A stretch of 64,000 nt of DNA, taken from positions 62,001 to 126,000 of the forward strand of contig NZ_FONA01000007.1 in assembly GCF_900112795.1 (NCBI RefSeq). Direction: 5' to 3'. This document shows, piece by piece, positions 1 to 8,757 of this stretch. Position 1 is the first letter of the stretch. Each line of letters begins with the position of its first letter. This DNA is from Thermophagus xiamenensis (lineage in GTDB: Bacteria; Bacteroidota; Bacteroidia; Bacteroidales; Marinilabiliaceae). Both the position numbers and the translations under genes were made by a program. Under the pieces are notes generated by a model, which worked only from the letters and a program-made list of their open reading frames with translations, was not told the DNA's origin and made no database searches.

Positions 1-461
1 AAACACCATTCCAAAAAAGAAAAAAGTTTAATTTTTTTTACTTCAGACGTATTATTGGTGAGTGTCATCTTTTGAACTTCGCACCATGCATTCAAAGGAA
101 CAAAAAACAACACTTCTGCTCGCAATCCCTCTTTTTCACCGGTAATTTTGGAATAACTTAACCCATGACGGCACTCGTAATAGTCTAATTCTGCTTTAAC
201 AGGTTTCCAGCCTGGTGACCATATTGATTCCCCATCTTTTATATAGAAATATCTGCCTCCGCTGTCCATTGGCACATTATTGTACCTATAGCGGGTTAGC
301 CGACGAAATTTGGCATCTTTATAAAATGAATAACCTCCGGCCGTATTGGAAATCAATGAAAAAAAATCCTCATTTCCCAGATAATTTATCCAGGGCCAAG
401 GTGTTTGAGGTGTAGTAATTACGTATTCTTTATTATTATCGTCAAAAAAACCAAATTTCAT
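1..461 (-). CDS. Cellobiose phosphorylase (GH94), N-terminal part, cut by window edge
   Basis: This open frame begins at ATG 461-459 on the minus strand and runs off the left edge without a stop, giving about 153 residues. The start [18 protein letters not shown] and the following [25 protein letters not shown] and [10 protein letters not shown] segments are the characteristic N-terminus of GH94 cellobiose phosphorylases of the Cellvibrio gilvus type. Such enzymes split cellobiose with phosphate into glucose 1-phosphate and glucose in the cytoplasm, saving one ATP. Only the N-terminal beta-sandwich is present here; the catalytic (alpha/alpha)6 barrel lies outside. It follows the symporter gene by about 90 bases on the same strand, so it is probably the last or a middle gene of a cellobiose operon. 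A related disaccharide phosphorylase specificity is possible, but the N-terminus fits cellobiose best. Confidence 0.93.
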   Translation of the reverse strand, partial: MKFGFFDDNNKEYVITTPQTPWPWINYLGNEDFFSLISNTAGGYSFYKDAKFRRLTRYRYNNVPMDSGGRYFYIKDGESIWSPGWKPVKAELDYYECRHGLSYSKITGEKEGLRAEVLFFVPLNAWCEVQKMTLTNNTSEVKKIKLFSFLEWC

Positions 462-550
462 ATTATATATTTTATTTTAATTATTGTAAATTAGCATCAA
501 AAGACTACTTCAGGATTAAAAATCATTTTATTTAGCCTACTCAAAACAAT

Positions 551-2173
551 TTATCCATTCCCATTAGCTTCTTGTTGTCGTCTTAAATTCAATTGAGCTG
601 TTACCGCATCCATTTTTTCCTGATCAAGAGGATATAGCATCATAAGTCCTGCACCAATTAGAGCTATCAAGGCTGGAATCCAACTCATAAGCATTACAAT
701 ACCGGGAACTGCCGATTGAATGGCAACGGCATCCTGACCGTTATAATTAAATGCTGACAAAACAACCCCGATGATGGCGCCTGCCAAACCTCCCCCAAAT
801 TTCGTTGAAAAGGATCCTGCCGAATAGACCAATCCCGTAGCTCGCCGGCCATTCTTATATTCGGAATAATCAGCAGCATCACCCAGCATGGCAAAAAACA
901 GTGTGGGAAAAATGGCAGCACCCAATTCAGACGCTATCCCTATAACAAAAATTGGCACAATATCTTGAGGTCCGCAAAAAACCAGCAACGCATTTACACC
1001 TCCTGAAAACACCAAGGCATATATAAACAGACGCCGCTTCCCCATCCTTCGGCCAAGAGGAGAAGTTATCATCGCCCCTAAAACAGACGCAAGCATTAAC
1101 CCTACCATATAAGATCCGGCAAGTAGCTGATTATGCAAATAATGTGTAAAATAGATTACAGTGATTCCCTGTTTTATAGAATTATAAATATTAAACAACA
1201 ACCCAATTATTAATAACACCAGCCACGGTCGGTTCGAAACAAGATCCTTTAAATCGAGCAATAAATTTGTTTGCTGAGATTTTGGAGGAAAAACCCTTTC
1301 TTTGGTAGAAAAAAAGGTAATAATCAAAGAAATGGCCAAAATTACAGACATCAAATAAATGGCTTTCGAATATCCATTTTTCTGATCAACAATAATTATT
1401 TTCGACACATGGAGATCCGGCTCTCCTTCAACCAAAAATGAATAAGGGCGATTAGCTTCCATTGAAAAGCTCTTTCCCTGAGTTGGAATATTATCAACGG
1501 CTAAAAATTCATCTGCCCACATAAATGTGGCTATTCCTGCCTTAGTTTTAATATTAACATTCTCTACGCTATGAGGTGAAGATACGGTAACCTCATATTT
1601 TTCAGGCTCAATTTGAACCACTTTAATATCAGGGTTAATATCCCCAAAGTGCGCCACTAAAAAGAGAAGTGCCCCCTGAACCAGCATTCCTCCGGCAAAA
1701 GCTCCCACCATTCGATACGAACCGATACTGGTCCGCTCTTTGTCATCATTGGTCATTACCGCCATTAATGCCCCATATGGAATATTGTTGGCGGTATAAA
1801 CCAGGGTAAAAAGTATATAGGTTACATAAGCATAAATTACTTTTCCATTATAGCTTAAATTGGGGGTAGTAAAAAGTAACGAAAGCATCACCGCCAGAGG
1901 AATCGCTGTCCACAAAATCCAAGGACGGAATTTTCCATACCGGGTATTGGTTCTGTCGCCAATTATACCCATAAGCACATCACTTACTCCATCACTGGAT
2001 CGGGCAATTAACATCAATATCCCCACTGTTGCAGGAGTGAGCCCAAAAACATCGGTATAAAAGACAAGCAGAAATGTGGCCACTCCTCGCCATGCTATAT
2101 TGGCTGCAGCATCGCCAAGAGCGTATCCAACTTTCTCTCTGACACTTAATTTATGTTTATATTCAGCAGACAT
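551..2173 (-). CDS. GPH-family (MelB-type) sugar:cation symporter with a periplasmic insert
   Basis: This is a 540-residue inner-membrane transporter of the glycoside-pentoside-hexuronide family. The N-terminus GYALGDAAANIAW and the cation-site helix IARSSDGVSDVLMG (aspartates 61 and 65) followed by GDRTNTRYGKFRPW are family hallmarks. The second half has further membrane helices and ends with a short polar tail. Family members are usually 440-480 residues; the excess comes from about 90 mainly polar, beta-rich residues (about 178-267) between the fifth and sixth helices, which should be periplasmic. The gene lies 9 bases downstream of the Nudix regulator and upstream of cellobiose phosphorylase, so cellobiose import is the likely role. 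The substrate is inferred from context only. Confidence 0.9.
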   Translation of the reverse strand: MSAEYKHKLSVREKVGYALGDAAANIAWRGVATFLLVFYTDVFGLTPATVGILMLIARSSDGVSDVLMGIIGDRTNTRYGKFRPWILWTAIPLAVMLSLLFTTPNLSYNGKVIYAYVTYILFTLVYTANNIPYGALMAVMTNDDKERTSIGSYRMVGAFAGGMLVQGALLFLVAHFGDINPDIKVVQIEPEKYEVTVSSPHSVENVNIKTKAGIATFMWADEFLAVDNIPTQGKSFSMEANRPYSFLVEGEPDLHVSKIIIVDQKNGYSKAIYLMSVILAISLIITFFSTKERVFPPKSQQTNLLLDLKDLVSNRPWLVLLIIGLLFNIYNSIKQGITVIYFTHYLHNQLLAGSYMVGLMLASVLGAMITSPLGRRMGKRRLFIYALVFSGGVNALLVFCGPQDIVPIFVIGIASELGAAIFPTLFFAMLGDAADYSEYKNGRRATGLVYSAGSFSTKFGGGLAGAIIGVVLSAFNYNGQDAVAIQSAVPGIVMLMSWIPALIALIGAGLMMLYPLDQEKMDAVTAQLNLRRQQEANGNG

Positions 2174-2182
2174 TCCGGACGA

Positions 2183-2929
2183 TTAAATATTAAAATCCAA
2201 AACTTCTTTTCTGGTTTTTTCATAAACCTCACGACTAAACATGTATAGTCTGGCAGGCTTATGAGCTACTCCCTTTTGTTTTTCATCCAATGGTATGAGA
2301 TATTTCATCCTGGCCACTTTTTTCCTGAAGTTTCTTTTATCCAAATTCACTCCTAAAATCACCTCATACACTTTTTGCAATTGAGAAAGCGTAAATTTTT
2401 CCGGTAACAACTCAAAACCAATAGGTTCATAAAGCAGCTCACGCCGTAATGCCACTAATGCCGACTGAAGAATGTTATAGTGATCAAATGCCAAATCTTT
2501 AATTTCTGATACCGGATACCATTTTACATTTCTCCCTTTCCATTTTAATGTCACATTTTTAGTAGCCAAAAGAGAATAATAGCCTACCGAAATTATCCGA
2601 CTATTGGGATCACGTCCACTTGCTCTTAACCAGGCCTGATCATTAGGCCGCTTTAAACGATCAGGATCACAAAAAGCAGCAAATTGTTTTAAATAGATAT
2701 TTTCCAATCCGGTTAAATCAAATAAGATTCTGGCGGCAGCATCCTCCAAACTCTCATGCTCATAGATATGATTCCCTGTCAACGTCAAATCAGAGAACAA
2801 CTCATTACCGGTTTTTTCATCTTTTAGGACCCTATCAACCAAAAGAACTTTCAACTGCTCAAAGTCAAACCCAAATACAACACAATCAACTGAAATATAA
2901 TTATTTAATTTCCACTCACTCATTGACAC
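2183..2929 (-). CDS. NrtR/AraR-type Nudix-fold transcriptional regulator
   Basis: The 248-residue protein has an N-terminal Nudix-like domain (about 10-145) and a C-terminal winged-helix domain (about 160-240) of the NrtR type. The Nudix box at about 52-74 keeps its glycines, but the REUxEE core reads RILFDL, so the hydrolase should be inactive and the fold is expected to bind an effector. This matches the sugar-responsive regulators of Bacteroidota, such as AraR of Bacteroides thetaiotaomicron. It is the first gene of the leftward regulator-symporter-cellobiose phosphorylase set (gap of 9 bases to the symporter), so it likely controls that set by binding a sugar or sugar phosphate. The effector is inference. 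Confidence 0.88.
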   Translation of the reverse strand: MSMSEWKLNNYISVDCVVFGFDFEQLKVLLVDRVLKDEKTGNELFSDLTLTGNHIYEHESLEDAAARILFDLTGLENIYLKQFAAFCDPDRLKRPNDQAWLRASGRDPNSRIISVGYYSLLATKNVTLKWKGRNVKWYPVSEIKDLAFDHYNILQSALVALRRELLYEPIGFELLPEKFTLSQLQKVYEVILGVNLDKRNFRKKVARMKYLIPLDEKQKGVAHKPARLYMFSREVYEKTRKEVLDFNI

Positions 2930-3283
2930 TTATTTTATTCTATATAATTGCAAATCACACATCAAAAAATTTAATTTCTGCTTCAGATAAAGCTTACTGG
3001 TTTATTTAACATCGTCCATAACACATCGTTTTAATTTAGGTTCTCAATAAATCATAAGTGTCGTTTAAACACTTTTTATTTTTGCGCTAATTTAATAACG
3101 AATACTATAAAAAACAAGAATGAAAAAATTTTTTTTTTTATTAATTATTATTTATTGTCGTAATCACACTAAAAACTATTCACAACAACTACACTCTTCC
3201 CTTAATAAGGGAAATAAATTTTCCTGAACTTTCTTTTGCCCTCAATAGTTATATCTTTGCAAAAACATTAGCAATAAATATCC
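2930..3283. other. Divergent intergenic region with operator-like repeats and a 35-codon orphan ORF
   Basis: This AT-rich gap separates the Nudix regulator (minus) from the adenosyltransferase (plus). It holds an inverted repeat at 3056-3074 (AAGTGT, seven bases, ACACTT), directly followed by a plus-strand -7-like box TATTTTTG at 3077-3084. A short frame at 3120-3227 encodes 35 residues starting MKKFFFLLIIIYC, like the start of a signal peptide, with no body. A perfect palindrome TTCCCTTAATAAGGGAA lies at 3197-3213. The inverted repeat is a candidate operator for the Nudix regulator. I cannot show that the short frame is translated. Confidence 0.4.
3252..3259 (+). promoter_or_regulatory. Predicted -7 box for the adenosyltransferase gene
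   Basis: TATCTTTG matches the Bacteroidota -7 consensus TAnnTTTG and lies 24 bases before the ATG at 3284. No TTTG was found at the right distance for the -33 element, so this is half of a promoter only. Confidence 0.45.
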
Positions 3284-3850
3284 ATGAAAAAGAGTCGAAT
3301 ATACACCAAAACAGGTGACAGAGGTAAAACAGTGTTGATTGGCGGAACAATGGTTCCCAAACATCATTACCGGTTGGAGGCATACGGAACCATTGATGAA
3401 CTTAATGCACAAATAGGCCTTATCAGGGCTTTTTCAAATGATGAGTCAACAAATTCTAATCTTGAAAGAATACAGCAAGAACTATTTGACATAGGGGCTT
3501 ATTTAGCAACCGACGATACCGTATCGGATTTACGTTCTAAAATAAAACAGGGAGAAGCAGAAATAAATTTTTTGGAAAATGAAATCGATTCGATTGACCA
3601 ATCTCTACCCCCATTAACCAGTTTTATTTTACCAGGAGGGCACCCTGCTGTGGCACAATGTCATGTTGCTCGTACGGTTTGTAGAAGAGCAGAACGCAGA
3701 GTGGTTCAAATGGCTGAAGAATCAGATGTTGCACCCTGGATAATCCAATATCTTAACCGTTTATCCGACTATTTTTTCGTATTATCCCGTTATTTAGCCA
3801 AGTGTCACGATAACGAAGAAATTAGATGGCATCCAAAGTTGGATGATTAG
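3284..3850 (+). CDS. PduO-type cob(I)yrinic acid a,c-diamide/cobalamin adenosyltransferase
   Basis: The 188-residue cytoplasmic enzyme transfers the adenosyl group of ATP to cob(I)alamin to make coenzyme B12. The N-terminal TKTGDRGKTVLIGG, the AYGTIDELNAQIG segment and the C-terminal helix VARTVCRRAERRVV are the ATP- and corrinoid-binding signatures of the PduO family, and all look intact. Length is normal. No cobalamin biosynthesis or B12-dependent genes lie next to it, so it probably serves salvage for enzymes encoded elsewhere. A TAnnTTTG box sits just upstream and a DUF2795 gene follows after about 75 bases, possibly on the same transcript. Confidence 0.92.
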   Translation: MKKSRIYTKTGDRGKTVLIGGTMVPKHHYRLEAYGTIDELNAQIGLIRAFSNDESTNSNLERIQQELFDIGAYLATDDTVSDLRSKIKQGEAEINFLENEIDSIDQSLPPLTSFILPGGHPAVAQCHVARTVCRRAERRVVQMAEESDVAPWIIQYLNRLSDYFFVLSRYLAKCHDNEEIRWHPKLDD

Positions 3851-3925
3851 TTTTTTTTTTTAATTTCGCAAAAAACAGCAAAACTATAAAAACAAAATAT
3901 TATTAAGAGTTAAATTGTTATTGCT

Positions 3926-4147
3926 ATGTATTGGACTCTTGAATTAGCATCAAAGTTGGAAGATGCGCCCTGGCCTGCAACAAAAGAAGAGTTAATTGAC
4001 TTTGCGATTCGTTCAGGGGCGCCATTGGAGGTAATTGAAAACCTTCAGGAGATTGAAGATGAAGGGGAAGTTTATGAAAGCATTGAGGACATTTGGCCTG
4101 ATTATCCAAGTAAGGATGACTTTTTCTTTAACGAAGATGAATATTGA
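3926..4147 (+). CDS. DUF2795 small acidic protein
   Basis: This 73-residue acidic protein (MYWTLELASKLEDAPWPATK, then EELIDFAIRSGAP) belongs to the small DUF2795 family common in Bacteroidota. The role is unknown. It has no signal peptide or membrane segment and ends in a strongly acidic tail rich in D, E and F. It follows the adenosyltransferase on the same strand and is closed by a strong hairpin terminator. A minus-strand frame of 61 codons over the same bases is a shadow. Confidence 0.85.
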   Translation: MYWTLELASKLEDAPWPATKEELIDFAIRSGAPLEVIENLQEIEDEGEVYESIEDIWPDYPSKDDFFFNEDEY

Positions 4148-4197
4148 TCCTTTCCGGGATCAATAACAAACTCTAAAAGAGAGAATAAGCAACTAAT

Positions 4198-4235
4198 AAA
4201 AGAGGCTGTCAATAATACTTTGACGGCCTCTTTTA
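4198..4235 (+). terminator. Intrinsic terminator after the DUF2795 gene
   Basis: AAAGAGGC and GCCTCTTT form the stem, extended inward by TGTCAA/TTGACG with one mismatch, followed by TTTTATT. A smaller hairpin (ATTGATCC, TTTCC, GGGATCAAT) lies at 4143-4164, overlapping the stop codon of the gene. Confidence 0.8.
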
Positions 4236-4462
4236 TTAATATTTATATTCCATATAACTTAATGACCAAAAAGCTTACACAAATTATGGACAACCAAGAT
4301 ACTTTGCCTTTCCCTTACTAAATTCAATCATAAAATAAAGCAACATCAGAAAGAAAACCACAAACAAAAATTAGATTTAACACAAATCACTATCCCCAAA
4401 AACTTCAGCATCCATCAGACATGGACAACACTCTGATTGCATGAAGCAACAAATCATTTAAC

Positions 4463-6076
4463 CTAATTAAAATGATAATCACTAAAATCAGTGCGCTGAA
4501 CTTCTTCTTCAATTTCCCTAAAATAAAAAATATCCTCATACTTTTTCGGTCGATACTTCTCAAGCCATAAGAAACCGTCCAATCGTGTTTGCTCCAGATC
4601 CAAAACAAACGGGGGATTCATATTTCCATCGGGATTTCCTCGAAGAACAATACTTTCAACCTTTCTATTTTTTAAAAATATGGAGAGACTACTACTTTCT
4701 GCCCTATTAACGCCTATAACATATTCTCTATCCTTAGGATAATAAACCGTTTGACCATTGCCGTCCACATCAATCTTATAAAGTTCATTATCTTTAAAAT
4801 ACCCAATCATAATTTTCCCTTTAATCTGGTTAAAATGGGTACTATCTTCAGGGGCAATTAAAAATGCATTTTCAATCAATTCGGCTTTATGCAAAGCTTT
4901 ATTCCGGACATATAACTTTATTTCATTAGCAGTCATTTGATTTCCTTGAGCCCAAATCACCGGTTCATGATAAAAAGTATTGATGCTGTCCTTATAATTA
5001 TAAACCATAGAATCACACCTTCCTTGTAAATCGAATCTAAAAAATTTTACATGATGAAAGGCTCTGAGAATTTTATTGTCGATATCATCAGGCACGGGAT
5101 CGGCTCGAAGGGTATCTGCATGTAAAAACAGCGTATCATTTCCATAAACCTGTTTCAGTACTGCACGTTTGGTGGCAAATGCTTCTTCTGTAATTTCATT
5201 GTAATAACCATAATTTCCGGTTATAATTACATTATTTGTAGTATCTTCCAGAGCCATATTGGAAAACACCTCTACAAAACCTTTTTGACGATCATATATT
5301 ATAGTATCACCCTTTAATTTTTGCTCACCACCATCGATATAATTTTTTCGCAATAAGCGCGCTTTATCATTACGAGTATCATAAAACCCCAATTCTGAAT
5401 AAATTTTATTTTTATCACTAAAAATTTCTGTTGGTCCCACAATTCCTACCACCTCTGTTTTAGTAAAATATTTTAAAGTATCACTGTACATTTTATAATC
5501 CGGGTTAATCAAAACCACACTGTCCTTAAAGTTGACCTCACCCGTCCTGGGATAATAAAAGCCTAATTGACTGGTAAGTTCATTCCGTTCATCAACAATC
5601 TTTCCACCATTGAAATAATAGGCAACATCGTTTTTGCGGTCATAATCCAGAAAATGCGTTGTTAACACAACATTTTTATTGACCAGTCTGACGTTTTCCC
5701 TGACTTTTGCCAATTCTTCATTCCCATCATAATCAAGTTTATCACCATAAAGATGAATTGTATCATTCTGGATTATGTGAATGGAACCAAAAGCCATCAC
5801 CCGGTTTGAATCACGGTTTAAAAAGGCACTATCACAAAACATCCGGGTATTCAAATGACGTAATTTGACATTGCCTATTAAAGCAAAAGTATTTTTCCCC
5901 AAACGCTGCTCAGCACCTTCCATCTTATCTGCATATTCTATCAATATCCTTTTCTCTTTATTGTTTTGCTGAGCCTGTATTAAGAAAAAATTTCCTGCAA
6001 CGAAGGAGAATACCACAAACTTTATTAAGTTATTTCTGAATCCTAAGAGCCAAATGGCAGAAAAGTATTTGGACAT
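4463..6076 (-). CDS. OstA/LptA-like periplasmic protein
   Basis: The 537-residue protein has an N-terminal hydrophobic segment (about 18-36) ending near AQQ, consistent with export. The rest is a long run of beta-strand repeats typical of the OstA/LptA N-terminal fold, for example IEYADKMEGAEQ, ALIGNVKLRH and YYFNGGKIVDERNELTS. In Gram-negative bacteria these folds carry or insert lipopolysaccharide at the outer membrane; Bacteroidota carry this longer OstA-like form. It is the last gene of a leftward run of envelope genes, 50 bases after a lipoprotein gene. A role in LPS transport is inferred from the fold. Confidence 0.82.
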   Translation of the reverse strand: MSKYFSAIWLLGFRNNLIKFVVFSFVAGNFFLIQAQQNNKEKRILIEYADKMEGAEQRLGKNTFALIGNVKLRHLNTRMFCDSAFLNRDSNRVMAFGSIHIIQNDTIHLYGDKLDYDGNEELAKVRENVRLVNKNVVLTTHFLDYDRKNDVAYYFNGGKIVDERNELTSQLGFYYPRTGEVNFKDSVVLINPDYKMYSDTLKYFTKTEVVGIVGPTEIFSDKNKIYSELGFYDTRNDKARLLRKNYIDGGEQKLKGDTIIYDRQKGFVEVFSNMALEDTTNNVIITGNYGYYNEITEEAFATKRAVLKQVYGNDTLFLHADTLRADPVPDDIDNKILRAFHHVKFFRFDLQGRCDSMVYNYKDSINTFYHEPVIWAQGNQMTANEIKLYVRNKALHKAELIENAFLIAPEDSTHFNQIKGKIMIGYFKDNELYKIDVDGNGQTVYYPKDREYVIGVNRAESSSLSIFLKNRKVESIVLRGNPDGNMNPPFVLDLEQTRLDGFLWLEKYRPKKYEDIFYFREIEEEVQRTDFSDYHFN

Positions 6077-6126
6077 ATTTTATTAAAGATATCTCAAAAC
6101 AGTAAAATCCCTATTCTATAACTATC

Positions 6127-7074
6127 TTAATTCGAAATCGAATCCGGCACTTCAGCTATATTTAGAACAGAAGCTGATACCGGAAATGACAACCGATTTT
6201 TTAAGTCCGGCTGGAACAAATAATTAAACCGAATCCCTTTTTCCTCTACCTTTTTCCCATCAGAGGTAGTGTAGGATAATACACAAATTTTATCTTCAGG
6301 AATCATTTTTGCCACATTGACTCCATTACGACATAAAACAAAAAATCCTGCTTCATCACCCTTTAAAATATAACTTTTTTGATATCCTTTTTCGGGTGCC
6401 TGTGTATAACCTAGCAAAAAATCATTGGCACTGCTATCCAAGACCGGAAAGATGCCTCCTTCAGGCGATGCATAGAGCATGATCTTTCCACTTTGTTCAT
6501 TGATTTCAACCCAAATGTCAGCACTATCAAGATTTAATGTATTTCTTCCTGAAAGAAAATCAAATCCCCATCTTCTGGAATTTTTCCTTCCGTTATTTTT
6601 TTTGGTACCATCATAAATTTGAACCTCCCTCACAAAAGGGATATCAGATGAAAAAACAGAAAAATCCATCTTCCTAACTATCAAACTGGCATTGAAAGGA
6701 AGTGGTGATACATAAATTGTATCTTCCAACGATGAATGCTTTACCAGTTTATATTGGACACCACTAAGATATCCCGGTGCTGTAACCTTAAGCGTTAAAC
6801 CAAAAGCCCGCGGAAAAACAAGCTTAAAACGCCCGTATTCATCACTCAACGTGTATTGATTGATCTGGCTCGTCTGATCAATATTTTCCTGGTACGATGC
6901 TGACGCAAAAATTCGGGCATGTGCAACAGGACGACCATTATACCCATCGGCTACAACACCTTTCCATTCAACATTATAAACCTCCTTGGCACATCCTGCC
7001 AATAATAGGAAAAGGCCAACACAAAAAATTGTGATTTTTAACACGCTTCTATCCATCCGCAAAACCGGTAACAT
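6127..7074 (-). CDS. Lipoprotein with a carboxypeptidase-regulatory-like beta-sandwich domain
   Basis: The 315-residue protein starts with a lipoprotein signal whose lipobox is LLAGC, giving Cys28 as the lipidated residue. A second possible start, Met7 (7056), leaves a more typical signal length. Residues about 35-125 (GVVADGYNGRPVAHARIFAS, then SDEYGRFKLVFP) look like a peptidase-associated regulatory-like beta-sandwich common in Bacteroidota surface proteins. The remaining 190 residues match nothing I recognise. It lies between the SurA-like PPIase and the OstA-like gene, suggesting a role in the envelope, but the function is unknown. Confidence 0.7.
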   Translation of the reverse strand: MLPVLRMDRSVLKITIFCVGLFLLLAGCAKEVYNVEWKGVVADGYNGRPVAHARIFASASYQENIDQTSQINQYTLSDEYGRFKLVFPRAFGLTLKVTAPGYLSGVQYKLVKHSSLEDTIYVSPLPFNASLIVRKMDFSVFSSDIPFVREVQIYDGTKKNNGRKNSRRWGFDFLSGRNTLNLDSADIWVEINEQSGKIMLYASPEGGIFPVLDSSANDFLLGYTQAPEKGYQKSYILKGDEAGFFVLCRNGVNVAKMIPEDKICVLSYTTSDGKKVEEKGIRFNYLFQPDLKNRLSFPVSASVLNIAEVPDSISN

Positions 7075-7366
7075 TTCTTTTTTTCGTTTTTACCTTTTGA
7101 TAAAGGCTAAAACAATTTTATCATATAGCCAGCTATCAATTCTAAATCACATAATTGGGCAATTTGTCTCAAATAGCGTTTTACTCATTCCATGATAAAC
7201 CGCTTAACTTAAACACGCCGATAGCAACATTGGTTTTAATTTTATCTAAAATACAGGCAAAATACCACTTACGCAACCTAATTATTTTACAAGCCTTGAC
7301 AAATCAACCCTCTCCGGCCACTCGATACATTTCACCTAGATTATCATAAAACCGATGCCAATTGAC

Positions 7367-8734
7367 CTATTTTATCCATCCATCAAATTCGAAATTACAA
7401 TCTCGCCATTCCTCTGAAATAGATATATAAGTTTCCCGTTGTTTCTTTTTTATCCAATTTCTAAACGTTTCCTCACTTTTTTTATTTTCAAGTAAACTTT
7501 TTATAGTTTGATAATCATCAACTATATTGGCAGTATGAGGTGGTATTTTACGGGTCAATTTCACAATGGCAAATAAATCGTTTCCCAATCGTTGATCCTT
7601 CATGGTAAAAGGTTCTGATATTTCCCCTTCCTCCAGCTGTTCCAACCTTTTAGCCACATCCGGCTGTATCTCCCTTAGTTCAAATTTGGTTGATTGCGTA
7701 CGTGAATTGATCACGAATCCTCCATTGGCTCGGGAATCCTTGTCAGAAGAAAAGCGCAATGCTGCTTCCTCAAAGGACAGGCTGTCTTTACGAATTAAAG
7801 ACACTAAAGAATCAGCAAGATTCTTTGCTTCCTGGATAGCTTTATCTGATGGTTTGGGTTTTAACAGGATATGCCGAACATTGACACGGTCATCCTGACG
7901 TTCAATAAGTTGCATAATGTGAAAGCCAAATTCTGTTTGAACAATTTTTGAGACTTTATTTTTATCTCTCAAATTAAATGCTACCTGAGCAAATTCCGGA
8001 ACTAAACTGGCTCTGGGAGTCAATCCTATTTCCCCCCCCCGTGCCGCACTATTGGGATCTTCAGAATACAGCACAGCCAGGGTGGCAAAATCTCGACCTT
8101 CCCTAACTTGTCGCTGGAAATCACGCAATCTGGCTTTCACCCGTTCAATCTCTTCCTGGCTAATTCTAGGGGTGACCGTTATAATTTGGTATTCATACTG
8201 GGCCGGCATTTGAGGTAAGCTATCCTTGGGTGTTTCCCGGAAAAACCTTCTAATTTCAGAAGGAGTAACATTCACATTTTCGGTAATTTTTTGCCTCATT
8301 TGCTGAGTCAACATTTGTTTTCGAACCAAATCACGCTGCTCCTCCTTAATTTGAAGTATCGATTTATTAAGCCATTCCTCTAATTTCTCCTTGGAACCCG
8401 CCCTGTTAATAAAATTATTAATTTGGCGATCAACCATCATAATAACCTGATTTTCGCTCACTTCAATACTGTCAATTTTGGCTTGTTCGAGCAGTAAATT
8501 TTGAACCATCATCTGCTCAAGGAGGTAACATTTCAGGTCTCCCGGATATTCCACGCCTTCCATGAGAGCCTGTTGATATTGAAATTCTATATCCGATTTT
8601 AGAACAGGCTCATCACCTATTACGGCAATAACTTCATCAATAATATTATTTTGCCCAACAGACAAATGGGGTTGCCATACTATCAGAATAGCAATTAGAA
8701 GCTTAAAAAGTTTGTTTGACACTATTGCGTTCAT
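7367..8734 (-). CDS. surA: SurA-like periplasmic peptidylprolyl isomerase with two parvulin domains
   Basis: The 455-residue protein carries a signal peptide (about 1-27, ending SVGQ), a SurA-type chaperone N-terminal region (about 30-170) and two parvulin/PpiC domains. The first is at about 175-280 (YSEDPNSAARGGEIGLTPRA, then VQTEFGFHIMQLIER) and the second at about 285-395 (VRHILLKPKPSD, then ANGGFV). In proteobacteria SurA escorts outer-membrane proteins through the periplasm. The gene directly follows a second, degenerate SurA-like lipoprotein gene (24-base gap) and precedes other envelope genes. Assignment to the family is firm; equivalence to SurA in function is inference. Confidence 0.88.
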   Translation of the reverse strand: MNAIVSNKLFKLLIAILIVWQPHLSVGQNNIIDEVIAVIGDEPVLKSDIEFQYQQALMEGVEYPGDLKCYLLEQMMVQNLLLEQAKIDSIEVSENQVIMMVDRQINNFINRAGSKEKLEEWLNKSILQIKEEQRDLVRKQMLTQQMRQKITENVNVTPSEIRRFFRETPKDSLPQMPAQYEYQIITVTPRISQEEIERVKARLRDFQRQVREGRDFATLAVLYSEDPNSAARGGEIGLTPRASLVPEFAQVAFNLRDKNKVSKIVQTEFGFHIMQLIERQDDRVNVRHILLKPKPSDKAIQEAKNLADSLVSLIRKDSLSFEEAALRFSSDKDSRANGGFVINSRTQSTKFELREIQPDVAKRLEQLEEGEISEPFTMKDQRLGNDLFAIVKLTRKIPPHTANIVDDYQTIKSLLENKKSEETFRNWIKKKQRETYISISEEWRDCNFEFDGWIK

Positions 8735-8757
8735 AAATCCTGGCTTATCATTTTTTG

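Noticed and set aside
215-415. 66-codon plus-strand frame near the left edge
   Set aside because: It is antisense to the clear cellobiose phosphorylase N-terminus and resembles nothing.
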